The position numbers were made by a program, and so were the translations under genes. Below are positions 1 through 7,467 of a DNA stretch of 64,000 bases, piece by piece. The DNA comes from UBA4733 sp036734945 (GTDB taxonomy: Bacteria > Chloroflexota > UBA4733): positions 33,165-97,164 of the forward strand of contig DAIMXP010000006.1 of the NCBI GenBank assembly GCA_036734945.1, written 5' to 3'. The stretch's first letter is position 1. Every line of letters starts with the position of its first letter. The notes under the pieces are model-generated. The model did not search any database. It saw only the letters and a program-made list of their open reading frames with translations, and had not been told where the DNA came from.

Positions 1-225
1 TATGCTGCCCAGCTGAGTCTTGGGGCGAGCGTTGCCGAGTACCTAAAACTACCGAAGTACGTGCCGACGGACGGCACACATCAGCGTCTGGCCGATCTGG
101 CAATCACGCTCACGCAGCGAGGTGGCCAGGCCACAGCGCCCGAGTTCGGCGATCTGGATCGGTTGGCAAGAGAGTTATTTGGTGTTGACGATGGCGGCTC
201 GGACACTGGGCGGGATGCGACCTAG
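1..225 (+). CDS. C-terminal end of a protein, possibly a DNA methyltransferase/restriction enzyme (partial)
   Basis: The reading frame is open from base 1 to a TAG at 223-225, giving 74 residues of a protein that starts outside the window. It contains a short LPKYVPTD element followed by HQRLADLAITLTQ. That pattern resembles the tails of Eco57I-like or other N6-adenine methylases, where a phrase like 'lpkfdp...H..La.ls' is common. This is pattern memory rather than a domain hit. The last bases overlap the stop codon of the convergent serine hydrolase on the minus strand, so the two genes end tail to tail. No catalytic motif is present in the visible piece. Confidence 0.5.
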   Translation, partial: YAAQLSLGASVAEYLKLPKYVPTDGTHQRLADLAITLTQRGGQATAPEFGDLDRLARELFGVDDGGSDTGRDAT

Positions 226-1280
226 CACCCTGTGATGCGCGTGCCTGCCCTTCCAGATGCCTCCGCCAGGCAGCGCGTCGCGACCTGCTCGGCGCAGGCC
301 ACAGCGTTGACCCGATCAGCATTGGCCAGGACGATCACGCTCCAGTGTTCCTCGGGGAAGCGCAGGAACCGCGCGTGGTAGGCGGCCAGGTTCCCGCTGT
401 GGGCGAGCTGCCGCCAGCCCCGAAAGTTGCCGATTTCCCAGCCGAACCCGTAGCCAAACGTGGCGCCATCAATCAGGTGGCCGGGCGTCCAGGCCTCGCG
501 CAGTGTGGCCGCCGTCACCAGACGCTCCGTGTCGAGCGCCTGATCCCAACGGTAGAGATCGTCGATGGTCGAGAAGATGCCGCCTCCGCCAGCCGTCCGC
601 AAGTTGTAGTCCCAACGCTGGTAATCGCCACCGAGCGCCGTGCCGGCGAAGTAGCCGTGGGCCACCTGGGGCACGACCGGTCCTGACTCATCGTAAACGA
701 GGGTCCGCTGCATGCCTAAGGGCGAGAAGATCCGCTCTTGGAGGAAACGGTGAAAGGGCTGGCCGGCAACGCGAGCAATGAGTGTCGCCAGCAGCACGTA
801 GCCTGCATTGCTATACTGCCGGCGCTCGCCCGGGGGGAAGTCGAGCGCCTCAAGCCGGCAGAGCCAGCGCAGTACGTCGGCATTGGTGAAGCCGGCGAGT
901 TCCGCCAGATCCCGTCGCTGACTCAGTTGAAAATAGTCGGGCAGACCGCTGGTGTGATAGAGCAGATGGCGAACGGTGATCGGGTCGGCGTAGGACGGCA
1001 ACTCCGGCACGAATTGCCGCAGCGGCGCGTCGTACCGCACCTGGTCGGCCTCTGCCAGCAGCATCACCGCCATCGCCGTGAAGGCTTTGGCGAGCGAACA
1101 GAGGTAGAAGGCGGTCTCACCGCTGATCGGCAGCCCGGCCTCCAGATCGGCCAGACCGTAACCCTGGCGATGCTGCACCACGCCGTCGTGGATCACCATG
1201 ACGGCGGCGCCGGGATGACGTCCCTGGCGCGTGAAAGCGAACATGTCATCAATGCCGGCAACAATGTCAGGCGCAAGCAT
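222..1280 (-). CDS. Serine hydrolase, class C beta-lactamase / penicillin-binding-protein-like
   Basis: Probably a serine hydrolase of the beta-lactamase (class C)/DD-peptidase/esterase superfamily, 352 residues. The S-x-x-K nucleophile motif is SLAK (about residues 62-65), the Y-x-N motif is YSN (about 156-158), and the third motif is HSG in place of KTG (about 295-297). This trio and spacing are standard for the family. The frame is open further upstream, but I chose the ATG at 1278-1280 because an AGGTGG-type ribosome site lies 7-8 bases before it. The upstream extension (MYCVQ...) looks like untranslated promoter sequence of the divergent vapBC pair. No convincing signal peptide is seen with this start. 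The true substrate (beta-lactam, peptide or ester) cannot be told from sequence. Confidence 0.85.
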   Translation of the reverse strand: MLAPDIVAGIDDMFAFTRQGRHPGAAVMVIHDGVVQHRQGYGLADLEAGLPISGETAFYLCSLAKAFTAMAVMLLAEADQVRYDAPLRQFVPELPSYADPITVRHLLYHTSGLPDYFQLSQRRDLAELAGFTNADVLRWLCRLEALDFPPGERRQYSNAGYVLLATLIARVAGQPFHRFLQERIFSPLGMQRTLVYDESGPVVPQVAHGYFAGTALGGDYQRWDYNLRTAGGGGIFSTIDDLYRWDQALDTERLVTAATLREAWTPGHLIDGATFGYGFGWEIGNFRGWRQLAHSGNLAAYHARFLRFPEEHWSVIVLANADRVNAVACAEQVATRCLAEASGRAGTRITGC

Positions 1281-1403
1281 GCTCAGGCCACCTATCTGCG
1301 CCACGGCGCATCCCCAGTCGGCGCAACCCGAGACCGATTCAAATGCTGCGCCCGATAGTAGCACCATCGGCAGCGGCGCCGCTGTGGCCAGGAATACGTG
1401 CGC

Positions 1404-1441
1404 TTGCACACAGTACATACTTGTATGCTACACTTGCCGGC
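1404..1441 (+). promoter_or_regulatory. Promoter/operator of the vapBC-like pair
   Basis: A TTGCAC element (1404-1409) and TACACT (1429-1434) form a weak sigma-70-type promoter with a long 19-base spacer. The -10 box ends 7 bases before the ATG at 1442, so the mRNA would be leaderless or nearly so. Between the boxes lies an inverted repeat, CATAC-TT-GTATG (1416-1427). That is the sort of site a ribbon-helix-helix antitoxin uses for autorepression. Assignment is by inspection only. Confidence 0.45.
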
Positions 1442-1696
1442 ATGAAACGCACGACGATTTCTCTGCCTGATGCACTCCAGGAGGACCTGGAGCAGTACCA
1501 ACAAGATCAGGCGGCGCGGCTGCCGACGAGTACACTCATCCAGGCGGCGATCCGGGAATACCTGGAGAGGCGCGGATATAGCGCGCCACGGCGGCGCGGC
1601 AGCTTTCGAATCACACCGGCAGCCGCAGGGAGTGGCACGTCGGACGGGAGCAGCGCGCACGATCGCTATGTCGCTGAGGCCGCCCAGTCGCGATGA
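1442..1696 (+). CDS. Ribbon-helix-helix antitoxin (VapB/CopG-like)
   Basis: An 84-residue protein starting MKRTTISLPDALQEDLEQY, a typical ribbon-helix-helix opening in which the TTISLP strand contacts DNA. A helical region with IQAAIREYLERR follows. The C-terminal 35 residues are basic and disordered-looking, and would be the toxin-binding tail in this kind of antitoxin. Its stop overlaps the start of the PIN toxin by 4 bases (ATGA), so the two are translationally coupled. The start is the ATG directly after the promoter, and there is no room for a Shine-Dalgarno site if transcription starts where predicted. It likely represses its own operon through the inverted repeat just upstream. Confidence 0.8.
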   Translation: MKRTTISLPDALQEDLEQYQQDQAARLPTSTLIQAAIREYLERRGYSAPRRRGSFRITPAAAGSGTSDGSSAHDRYVAEAAQSR

Positions 1697-2103
1697 GGGG
1701 AAGCGTACTGGCCGATACCGGGCCGTTGTATGCAGCGCTGGATCGAGACGACACCTGGCATAGACGAGCGCAGGCTGACATTGAGCGTCTCAATGCCGCC
1801 GGGCTCGATGTCGTCGTGTTGTACTCGACACTGCTGGAAGCGTACTCACTGGCGCTGTACAAGTTAGGTCAGCGGATGGCGCGACGCTGGCTTGTGGATA
1901 TTACCGATCATGCTCGGCTGTTAAATCCGGCTCCGGAAGATTATCAGGCAGCCCGTGAGCGCCTTCTGGCCTACACCGACCAGCCGCTGAGTCTCGTCGA
2001 CGCGGTATTGGCTGTCGTGAGCTCGCGGCTGGAGCTGCCGGTGTGGACCTTTGATCATCACTTCGACGTGCTGCGCGCGGAAGTTTGGCACGGGGCATCG
2101 TAG
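1693..2103 (+). CDS. PIN-domain ribonuclease toxin (VapC-like)
   Basis: A 136-residue PIN-domain protein. Acidic metal-binding residues are visible in order: Asp in ADTGPLYA near the N-terminus, Glu in TLLEAY about 49 residues in, Asp in SLVDAV, and Asp in WTFDHHFDVL near the end. PIN toxins of this class are Mg-dependent endoribonucleases, usually cutting tRNA or rRNA and held in check by the partner antitoxin. It overlaps the antitoxin gene by 4 bases. Length is normal for VapC and all acidic positions appear present, so it should be active. The RNA target cannot be inferred. Confidence 0.85.
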   Translation: MRGSVLADTGPLYAALDRDDTWHRRAQADIERLNAAGLDVVVLYSTLLEAYSLALYKLGQRMARRWLVDITDHARLLNPAPEDYQAARERLLAYTDQPLSLVDAVLAVVSSRLELPVWTFDHHFDVLRAEVWHGAS

Positions 2104-2182
2104 CCGGGGACGCCGGTTGCCACACCGAAGGTTCAGCGTTACGCTATCACCAGTCGAGCAGTGCCCAGATGCGGGAGACCAA

Positions 2183-3565
2183 ATGCTTCATCAAACGACA
2201 ACCTCTGCGCAACTCCAGTCGCTCCTTGCCTCTGTCGACACCTTGCGCGAGGAGATGATCGACTTCCACCGCGCCATCGTGCGCTTTGCTACGGTGAATA
2301 CCGGCGTGATGCCCACCGGCAACGAGACGCCGTGTTGCCAGTACATCCAGGCGCGGCTGGCGAGCGAGGGTATCCGCGGGGAGATCACCGAGTCGGCGCC
2401 GGGGCGCGGCAACCTGATCGCCCGCTTGCCGGGCGCCGGCGGCGCCAGCCTGCTCTTGATGAGCCACCTCGACGTGGTGCCGGTGGAAGATGCGAGCGTC
2501 TGGCACTACCCGCCTTTTGACGCGGAAGTAAGCGACGGCAAGATCTGGGGGCGCGGCAGCGACGACTGTAAGGCGGTGACGACTGCCGCCTACTTTGCCA
2601 CCGTGCTGCTGAAGCGGCACGGCATTCCCCTGCGGGGCGACCTCATCTTTTCGGCCACCGCCGACGAGGAATCCGGCGGCAACTACGGCTACGGCTGGCT
2701 GGCCGAGCACGCACCGGACACGATACGCGCCACCTACGCCCTCAACGAGGGCGGCGGCATGCCGCTGCTCAGCCAATCCGGCCTGCTCTGCGGCCTCTCG
2801 CTCGGCGAGAAGGGCCGCTACGAGGTGACGCTGACGATCAGCGGGCGCAGCGCCCACGCCTCCCAACCCTGGCTGGCCGACAATGCGCTGCTGAAAGCCA
2901 GTCGCGTCATCGCCGCCATCGCCGCCTACGAGCCGGTGATCGACGTCAGCCACCCGATCTTCGACGCGCTCGACCTGATGCTGCCGGGCCTGGCCCGACC
3001 GACCACGGCAACCCTGGAGCAGACCCTGGCGACGGTCGCCGCGCAGGATGCCGGCACCGCCAGCCTGCTGCGGGCGCTCTCCCGCATGACCATCACGCCG
3101 ACGATGCTGCATGCCGGCGTGAAGTCCAACAGCATCCCGGCAGCCGCCGTCTTGAAGTGCGACGCGCGCACCCTGCCCGGCCAGGATGCCGCCGACGTGC
3201 AACGGGAAGTAGAACGCCTGGTTACCGGGATCGACGGCGTGAGCGTGGCCGTGGAGGTCTGGGCACGGGCGACCCAATCGCCCTTCGACACACCCTTTAC
3301 CCGCGTGTTGCAACGCTCGCTGGCGCTCGCCACTGGCCGCGACGACGTGGCGCTGGCGCCGACGACGACGGCCGGCTTCACCGATTCGCAGTACGTGCGC
3401 CCGCTGGGTACCCAGGCTTACGGCTTCGCGCCGATCCACCCGGCCGGCGCCCGCATCCGCAGTGGCGTCCACGGCATCAACGAGTTCGTGGAGATCGACA
3501 CGCTCATCACCCGCACCAAAGCCTACCTGGCGGCGGCATACCTGACACTGGTAGAGGGAGTGTGA
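2183..3565 (+). CDS. M20/M25/M40 family metallopeptidase
   Basis: A 460-residue zinc peptidase/deacylase of the M20 clan (ArgE/DapE/carboxypeptidase-like). Visible motifs are SHLDVVP (metal His and catalytic-side Asp), GRGSDDCK (bridging Asp), ADEESGG (catalytic Glu-Glu), SAHAS in the dimerisation/lid domain, and a final VHGINEF with the last metal His. The order and length fit an intact enzyme that releases amino acids from dipeptides or acylated amino acids in the cytoplasm. The frame is open upstream, but the ATG at 2183 is preceded by a GGGAGA site and begins the conserved part, so I used it. This looks like ordinary metabolism beside the island. Confidence 0.88.
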   Translation: MLHQTTTSAQLQSLLASVDTLREEMIDFHRAIVRFATVNTGVMPTGNETPCCQYIQARLASEGIRGEITESAPGRGNLIARLPGAGGASLLLMSHLDVVPVEDASVWHYPPFDAEVSDGKIWGRGSDDCKAVTTAAYFATVLLKRHGIPLRGDLIFSATADEESGGNYGYGWLAEHAPDTIRATYALNEGGGMPLLSQSGLLCGLSLGEKGRYEVTLTISGRSAHASQPWLADNALLKASRVIAAIAAYEPVIDVSHPIFDALDLMLPGLARPTTATLEQTLATVAAQDAGTASLLRALSRMTITPTMLHAGVKSNSIPAAAVLKCDARTLPGQDAADVQREVERLVTGIDGVSVAVEVWARATQSPFDTPFTRVLQRSLALATGRDDVALAPTTTAGFTDSQYVRPLGTQAYGFAPIHPAGARIRSGVHGINEFVEIDTLITRTKAYLAAAYLTLVEGV

Positions 3566-3665
3566 GGGCAGTGCTGCGACGCGTTCCCCACCGGTATCGT
3601 CCTCTCAGGACGATAGGGTATCGTGTTTGGTCAGGTATCGTTCACTTGTCTCCAGAGGTCAATCA

Positions 3666-3857
3666 GTGACTACAGCGACAGAACCAACCGTCATCGTGTC
3701 GATTCGTGTCCCGCATCGCTTCGAGACGAACTGGACGCCATCGTAAAGGCCACCGGGCACAACTGCGACGACCTGACACAGGAGGCTCTGCGCCGCTTTG
3801 TGGATGTCGAGAAGCGGCAGGTGGCTGTGATTGAAGAGCGCATACGCCAGGCCGGCT
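3666..3857 (+). pseudogene. Frameshifted ribbon-helix-helix antitoxin fragment
   Basis: From a GTG at 3666 one frame reads VTTATEPTVIVSIRVP, a ribbon-helix-helix opening. The sequence then continues in another frame as ASLRDELDAIVKATGHNCDDL...ALRRFVDVEKRQV. Adding one base in the CCCG run near 3706-3710 would join them into a single CopG-like protein. The helical part ends abruptly around RIRQA (about 3855), where the sequence becomes the antisense of an esterase fragment on the other strand. So it is both frameshifted and cut off at the 3' end. No toxin follows. This looks like a dead antitoxin left after a deletion or recombination. Confidence 0.6.
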
Positions 3858-4240
3858 GCACGCTCGCCAGGGGAAGCGGCATGGAACCGGCGAACGGCGC
3901 GATTACGGCGATACGCTCGCTCAGTTCGAGCGCCAGCCGGTGGCACATGACGCCGCCATTGGAGAGGCCGGTGACCGCCACCTGCGCCACGGCAACCGGA
4001 TACGCACCGATCAGGCGATCAAGGAGCGCGCCGACGAAGGCCACGTCGTCCACGCCATCCAGCTCGGCTGGCGAGTTGCCGCGGCCGTCGTTCCAACTGC
4101 GCTGGTAGCCCTCGGGGTAGGCGACGATGAAGCCCTGCTGATCGGCAACGGCGTCGAGTCGCGTCCAACGGCGAATATCCGCGCCAGTGATCTGGCGGCC
4201 GTGCAGCACGAGTAGCGGAGGGGTTGACGTGCTGTCAAGG
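3858..4240 (-). pseudogene. PHB-depolymerase/feruloyl-esterase-like fragment (LpqC family-like)
   Basis: The minus strand encodes a coherent internal piece of an alpha/beta-hydrolase. It starts near PPLLVLHG, runs through DAVADQQGFIVAYPEG and SWNDGRG, reaches the nucleophile elbow GLSNGG, and ends near IAPFAGSMP. That order matches the secreted poly(3-hydroxybutyrate) depolymerase / feruloyl esterase family. The N-terminus (signal peptide) and the C-terminal Asp and His of the triad are missing. The reading frame runs on beyond the homologous part, but that extra sequence is only the antisense of neighbouring genes. Both ends coincide with TA genes, so this is a truncated relic. Confidence 0.6.
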
Positions 4241-4256
4241 GCGATGACCGAACGGC

Positions 4257-4293
4257 GTTGACAAATGTCAACACCGCCGTCTACAATGGCACG
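4257..4293 (+). promoter_or_regulatory. Leaderless promoter with operator over the -35 box
   Basis: TTGACA (4258-4263) and TACAAT (4282-4287) with an 18-base spacer form a near-consensus promoter. Transcription would begin at about the A of the ATG at 4294, giving a leaderless mRNA. The -35 box lies inside a perfect inverted repeat, GTTGACA-AA-TGTCAAC (4257-4272), which is a natural operator for the HTH protein encoded by the second gene. Bound repressor would block the -35 directly. Confidence 0.6.
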
Positions 4294-4536
4294 ATGGCAA
4301 GGCGGCGTCATCCGAAAAAAGAGGTTGAAAACGCGCTGCGCTACGCCGAGGAGACAGGATGGATGGTCGAAACCACAGTGTCCGGCCATCGATGGGGAGT
4401 CACTCGCTGTGGCTCGGGTTGCTCCGTATCCGTTTGGTCGACCCCTGCGAATCCCGGCAATCACGGCAAGGACGTCCGGCGAGCGGTTGATCGCTGCCCC
4501 CATCGGTATGAGGAGGATAACGATGCCGGTGCATGA
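4294..4536 (+). CDS. HicA-like small toxin candidate
   Basis: An 80-residue basic protein starting MARRRHPKKEVENALRYAEE. It continues with GHRWG, then two cysteines flanking a glycine in a CGSGCS pattern, WSTPANPGNH and a C-terminal VDRCPHRYEED. Small proteins with this layout are commonly annotated as HicA-like and pair with an HTH partner, as here. Known HicA toxins are mRNA interferases that use a conserved histidine; His in the GHRWG stretch is a candidate. It overlaps the next gene by 14 bases, which points to translational coupling. The start is the ATG at the predicted transcription start. The toxin role is inferred from architecture and has not been shown. Confidence 0.6.
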   Translation: MARRRHPKKEVENALRYAEETGWMVETTVSGHRWGVTRCGSGCSVSVWSTPANPGNHGKDVRRAVDRCPHRYEEDNDAGA

Positions 4537-5053
4537 GTTCGCCCTGGTGATCTCCGGTAGCGTGCAAGTTGATGAGACGATCAATGCGCTCTATGCTGCG
4601 GGTTGCGATGACGCGACGTTCGGAGCGGTGAATGGGGTTAACTACGGCGAGTTTCATCGGGAGGCGCTGTCGTTGACAGCGGCAGTCGTCTCAGCGGTCG
4701 AGACAGTAGAGGCTGTTCCCGGTTTGCGCGTGTTGCGGGTCGAACCGGACGAGCTGGTGTCGGCGTCAGAGATCGCCGAACGCCTCGCCAGGACGCGGGA
4801 GAGCGTGCGTCTCTTGATTTCCGGCGAACGTGGGCCCGGCAGCTTCCCGGCGCCGGTATCCCACCTCCGGGTGCGCCATCGCTTGTGGCGCTGGTCAGAG
4901 GTGGCCGTGTGGTCCCAACAGGCATCGCCTGAAGAGACCGCGCAAGCCGAGGCGCTCGCCGCCTTGAACGCGGCGCTCGACTTGCGCAACCGCTCTGCGA
5001 CGCTGCCAGCGGAACAACGGCGGCTGGTAACGGCGCTTGCCCGGTCAGCTTGA
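4523..5053 (+). CDS. HTH (MerR/excisionase-like) antitoxin candidate
   Basis: A 176-residue protein. The N-terminal half is an alpha/beta domain (FALVISGSV...VDETINALYAAG...TFGAVNGVNYGEF). The middle contains a helix-turn-helix resembling MerR/Xis wings (SASEIAERLARTRESVRLLISGERG followed by FPAPV and LWRWSEVAVW). The C-terminus is alanine-rich helix. An AGGAGG site (4511-4516) sits 6 bases before the ATG and within the end of the upstream toxin-like gene. The pair would be an autoregulated TA unit in which this protein binds the inverted repeat over the promoter. The ORF is open further upstream in this frame, but the strong ribosome site decides the start. Confidence 0.65.
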   Translation: MPVHEFALVISGSVQVDETINALYAAGCDDATFGAVNGVNYGEFHREALSLTAAVVSAVETVEAVPGLRVLRVEPDELVSASEIAERLARTRESVRLLISGERGPGSFPAPVSHLRVRHRLWRWSEVAVWSQQASPEETAQAEALAALNAALDLRNRSATLPAEQRRLVTALARSA

Positions 5054-5176
5054 ACTCATCTCCTGAACATGGCGCCGAGGTTGGCGGTATCGGCATTTGA
5101 TCTCTCCGGCCTACCATGGCTTAATCGGAACGGAGAGCCGGTTCGACGCCGCAGAGTACAGAGAAGGAGCAGCGCA

Positions 5177-6139
5177 ATGTCCGTAGGAAGCGCCGAAGGA
5201 ACCAGGGTCGTCCTGGTGAGCAACGTCAACGGGGAAGAGCAGCGTGCGCAGGTTCGCGCCGCTGCTCCCGACGCCGATTGCCGGTTCTGCGCCAGCAGGG
5301 ATGAACTGGAAGCCCAGGTCCAGGGCGCCGAGGTCATCGCGGGCTCCATCGGGGCCGCCACCCTGGCACGCGCCGCCAAGCTGCGCTGGCTGCATAGCTG
5401 GGGGGCCGGCGTCGATGGACAGATGTTCCCGGAGCTCGTGGCCAGCCCCGTGCAGGTGACCTGCTCCAAGAGCAACGGCGCCGTTCCCCTGGCCGAGCAC
5501 GCAATACTGCTGATGCTGCTCCTCAATCGCGATGCCCGCCGCTGGCTTCGGGACCAGGAGGAGCGACGCTGGGACCATTTCGAGCACGGCGAGCTCAACG
5601 GGCTCACCTGCGGCATCATTGGTCTCGGCTACTCCGGGCAGGACCTCGCCGAGAAGGCAAAAGCCTTTCACATGCGCGTACTCGGCCTGCGCCGTCAGGC
5701 CCAGCCGACGCCGTTCGTCGACGAGGTCTTTCCACGCGAGCGGCTGCACGACCTCCTCCGGCAGTCCGACTTTGTGGTCGTGACGGCGCCCAAGACGCCG
5801 GAGACCATCGGCATGCTGGGAGAAGCCGAGTTCCGGGCGATGAAGCCGAGCGCCTACTACATCTGCTTCTCCCGTGGCGGCATCGCCGACGACGCGGTAC
5901 TGCTGCGGGCGCTGCAGGAGCGCTGGATTGCGGGCGCCGGACTGGACGCGCATGGGCAGGAGCCGCTGCCGGCGGATAGTCCGTTTTGGACGGCGCCCAA
6001 CACCATCATCACGCCGCACAACGGCGCGAGCACCGCCGCCACGCGCCGCCGTGGCGTGGAGATCTTCATCGACAACCTGCGGCGCTACATGGTAGGGGAA
6101 CCACTGCGCAACGTGGTGGACAAGGAGACCGGGTACTGA
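5177..6139 (+). CDS. D-isomer-specific 2-hydroxyacid dehydrogenase
   Basis: A 320-residue NAD(P)-dependent dehydrogenase that would reduce 2-keto acids to D-2-hydroxy acids, or the reverse. The nucleotide-binding motif is GLGYSG within GIIGLGYSGQDLAEKA near residue 150. The substrate and catalytic residues are visible as Arg in FSRGG, Glu in HGQEPLP and His in TPHNGA, the usual Arg/Glu/His triad. The start ATG at 5177 follows an AGAAGGAG site at 5161-5168; the open frame upstream is not conserved-looking. Length is normal. It stands alone between a TA pair and a transporter scrap and is probably ordinary metabolism. Confidence 0.88.
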   Translation: MSVGSAEGTRVVLVSNVNGEEQRAQVRAAAPDADCRFCASRDELEAQVQGAEVIAGSIGAATLARAAKLRWLHSWGAGVDGQMFPELVASPVQVTCSKSNGAVPLAEHAILLMLLLNRDARRWLRDQEERRWDHFEHGELNGLTCGIIGLGYSGQDLAEKAKAFHMRVLGLRRQAQPTPFVDEVFPRERLHDLLRQSDFVVVTAPKTPETIGMLGEAEFRAMKPSAYYICFSRGGIADDAVLLRALQERWIAGAGLDAHGQEPLPADSPFWTAPNTIITPHNGASTAATRRRGVEIFIDNLRRYMVGEPLRNVVDKETGY

Positions 6140-6146
6140 ATTGCCC

Positions 6147-6237
6147 AGGGGCACGCTTTCGTCCGCACATTGCTCCGCGCGGCTGCGGCGACTGCGCCGA
6201 CTACGGCGAGCGTAGCAGCATTGCCACGCGTGCCCCT
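6147..6237. repeat. 10-bp inverted repeat with 71-nt spacer
   Basis: AGGGGCACGC (6147-6156) is matched perfectly by GCGTGCCCCT (6228-6237). The interval is GC-rich with further self-complementary pieces (CGCCG...CGGCG). It could be a structured transcript end after the dehydrogenase gene or the edge of a lost element. There is no T-tract, so it is not a standard terminator. Confidence 0.3.
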
Positions 6238-6301
6238 CGGCACCCTCGCTACAATGGTACTACAGCCGAGGGCAATGGCCGAACTGCCACAATCCTTGCG
6301 C

Positions 6302-6558
6302 CCTGCTGGTGGCGCTGCTGGTCAACCAGCGCCTGCACGCTACCAACGTCTTCCGAACCGTGTTCTTTCTGCCCCACCTCACACCGGTGGTCGCCAGCAT
6401 CTACGTCTGGACCTGGCTGCTCAACCCCAGCTTCGGCCTGGTGAACGAGATCATCTATCGCGTGTCTCACTTACAGGGACCGGGCTGGTTCGGTGATACC
6501 ACCTGGGCGATCCCGTCGCTGGTGCTGGTGGCGCTGTGGGGCGCCATCGGCGTCAGCG
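6302..6558 (+). pseudogene. MalF-type sugar ABC permease fragment
   Basis: About 85 codons of a carbohydrate ABC transporter permease: VALLVNQRLHATNVFRT, then FFLPHLTPVVASIYVWTWLLNP, FGLVNEIIY and a second hydrophobic run, AIPSLVLVALWGAIG. This matches the central membrane part of MalF/UgpA-type permeases. The N-terminal half and the cytoplasmic EAA loop are absent, and the frame then turns into unrelated sequence. There is no start signal. It is a deletion remnant, possibly of the same lost sugar-uptake operon as the binding-protein fragments near 49 kb, although the two are far apart. Confidence 0.65.
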
Positions 6559-6727
6559 ACAGGAGGGTATCACGCTGCTTTGTCCTTCCCCGCCATCTTC
6601 ATTGCTCCACTATATTTCAGGGTTTCCCTGTCTCACCCCATCCTGACAGATAGGAGGATTGGGTCTTTGAAGCAGGGGAGCGCGGCATTTTGTTTCAATG
6701 TCGCAGGAGAGAATGGACGGGCTAAAA

Positions 6728-6762
6728 ACTTACTGTCATGGTAAGTGTTGTGCATGCAACAC
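6728..6762 (+). promoter_or_regulatory. Tandem inverted repeats upstream of the AbiE operon
   Basis: Two inverted repeats lie directly before the abiEi-like gene: ACTTAC/GTAAGT (6728-6733 and 6741-6746, 7-base spacer) and GTGTTG/CAACAC (6745-6750 and 6757-6762, 6-base spacer). The second straddles the proposed ATG at 6754. AbiEi antitoxins are known to repress their own operon by binding inverted repeats, so these are candidate operators. I do not see a clear -35/-10 pair. The 190 bases before this hold nothing else recognisable. Confidence 0.4.
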
Positions 6763-7467
6763 TATGGCGATCAGGTTGGACTGCGCCTGCTTCGTACGCT
6801 GGCGCAGGGGCGCGGCCAGCTTGTTACTGCTGAGGACGCCGTGGCGGTGGGAAGCGACGTGGGCGTTTCCCGTGCCCACGTCTACAAGTTACTCAGCGAG
6901 ATGGCCGGCACGGGCCTCATTCGTCGGCTGAAGGGGGGACTCTACGCCATCGAGGCCCCGCTAGGCGGACGCGGCGCTCCGCACGACTTCGCAATAGCCA
7001 CCCATCTTGCCCGACCGTCCGCGATCAGCCATTGGTCGGCATTGCACCACTGGGGACTCATGGACCAGGTTCCCCTGCGCACGGTGACCGCGTCGACCAC
7101 ACGGCGAGTACCCGCTCATACGGAAAGGCCGAGCCAGGCCGGATGGATCATCGACGGGATTACGTACCGGTTCGTGCGAATCCCGGAGCAGCACATGTTC
7201 GGCATCGTCGACGTTTGGGTGGACAGTGAGACACGAGTGCCTTTCTTTGACCGAGAGCGGACGATACTCGATGCCTTCTTGCAAACACGCGCCTTCGGCC
7301 GGGGCCACCTAGGAGAGATGCTCGTGGCCGCGCACCACGACGCCCTCGATCAAGATCGGCTGGCAGGCTATGCGGAAAGGACGGGGCGCGCGATCGTCGT
7401 GAGGCGCGTGCGGCAAGCCCTCAGCAAGGCTGGGAAGTGGGAGCCAGGCGAAGCGGTGGCGGAATAG
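6754..7467 (+). CDS. abiEi: AbiEi-family type IV antitoxin / transcriptional regulator
   Basis: A 237-residue protein with an N-terminal winged helix (VTAEDAVAVGSDVGVSRAHVYKLLSEMAGTGLIRRLKGGLYAIE) followed by the AbiEi C-terminal domain (ATHLARPSAISHWSALHHWGL, later VWVDSETRVPFFDRERTILDAF). This is the antitoxin half of the AbiE abortive-infection system: it represses the operon and counteracts the nucleotidyltransferase toxin without stable contact. The ATG at 6754 was chosen over a GTG at 6745; both lie inside the inverted repeat. The toxin gene begins at the base after this gene's stop codon. Length and architecture look intact. Confidence 0.85.
   Translation: MQHYGDQVGLRLLRTLAQGRGQLVTAEDAVAVGSDVGVSRAHVYKLLSEMAGTGLIRRLKGGLYAIEAPLGGRGAPHDFAIATHLARPSAISHWSALHHWGLMDQVPLRTVTASTTRRVPAHTERPSQAGWIIDGITYRFVRIPEQHMFGIVDVWVDSETRVPFFDRERTILDAFLQTRAFGRGHLGEMLVAAHHDALDQDRLAGYAERTGRAIVVRRVRQALSKAGKWEPGEAVAE

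Noticed and set aside
3691..4584. A full-length 297-residue minus-strand esterase
   Set aside because: Only about 125 residues match the family; the remaining frame is antisense to the HicA-like gene, its promoter and the ribbon-helix-helix remnant.
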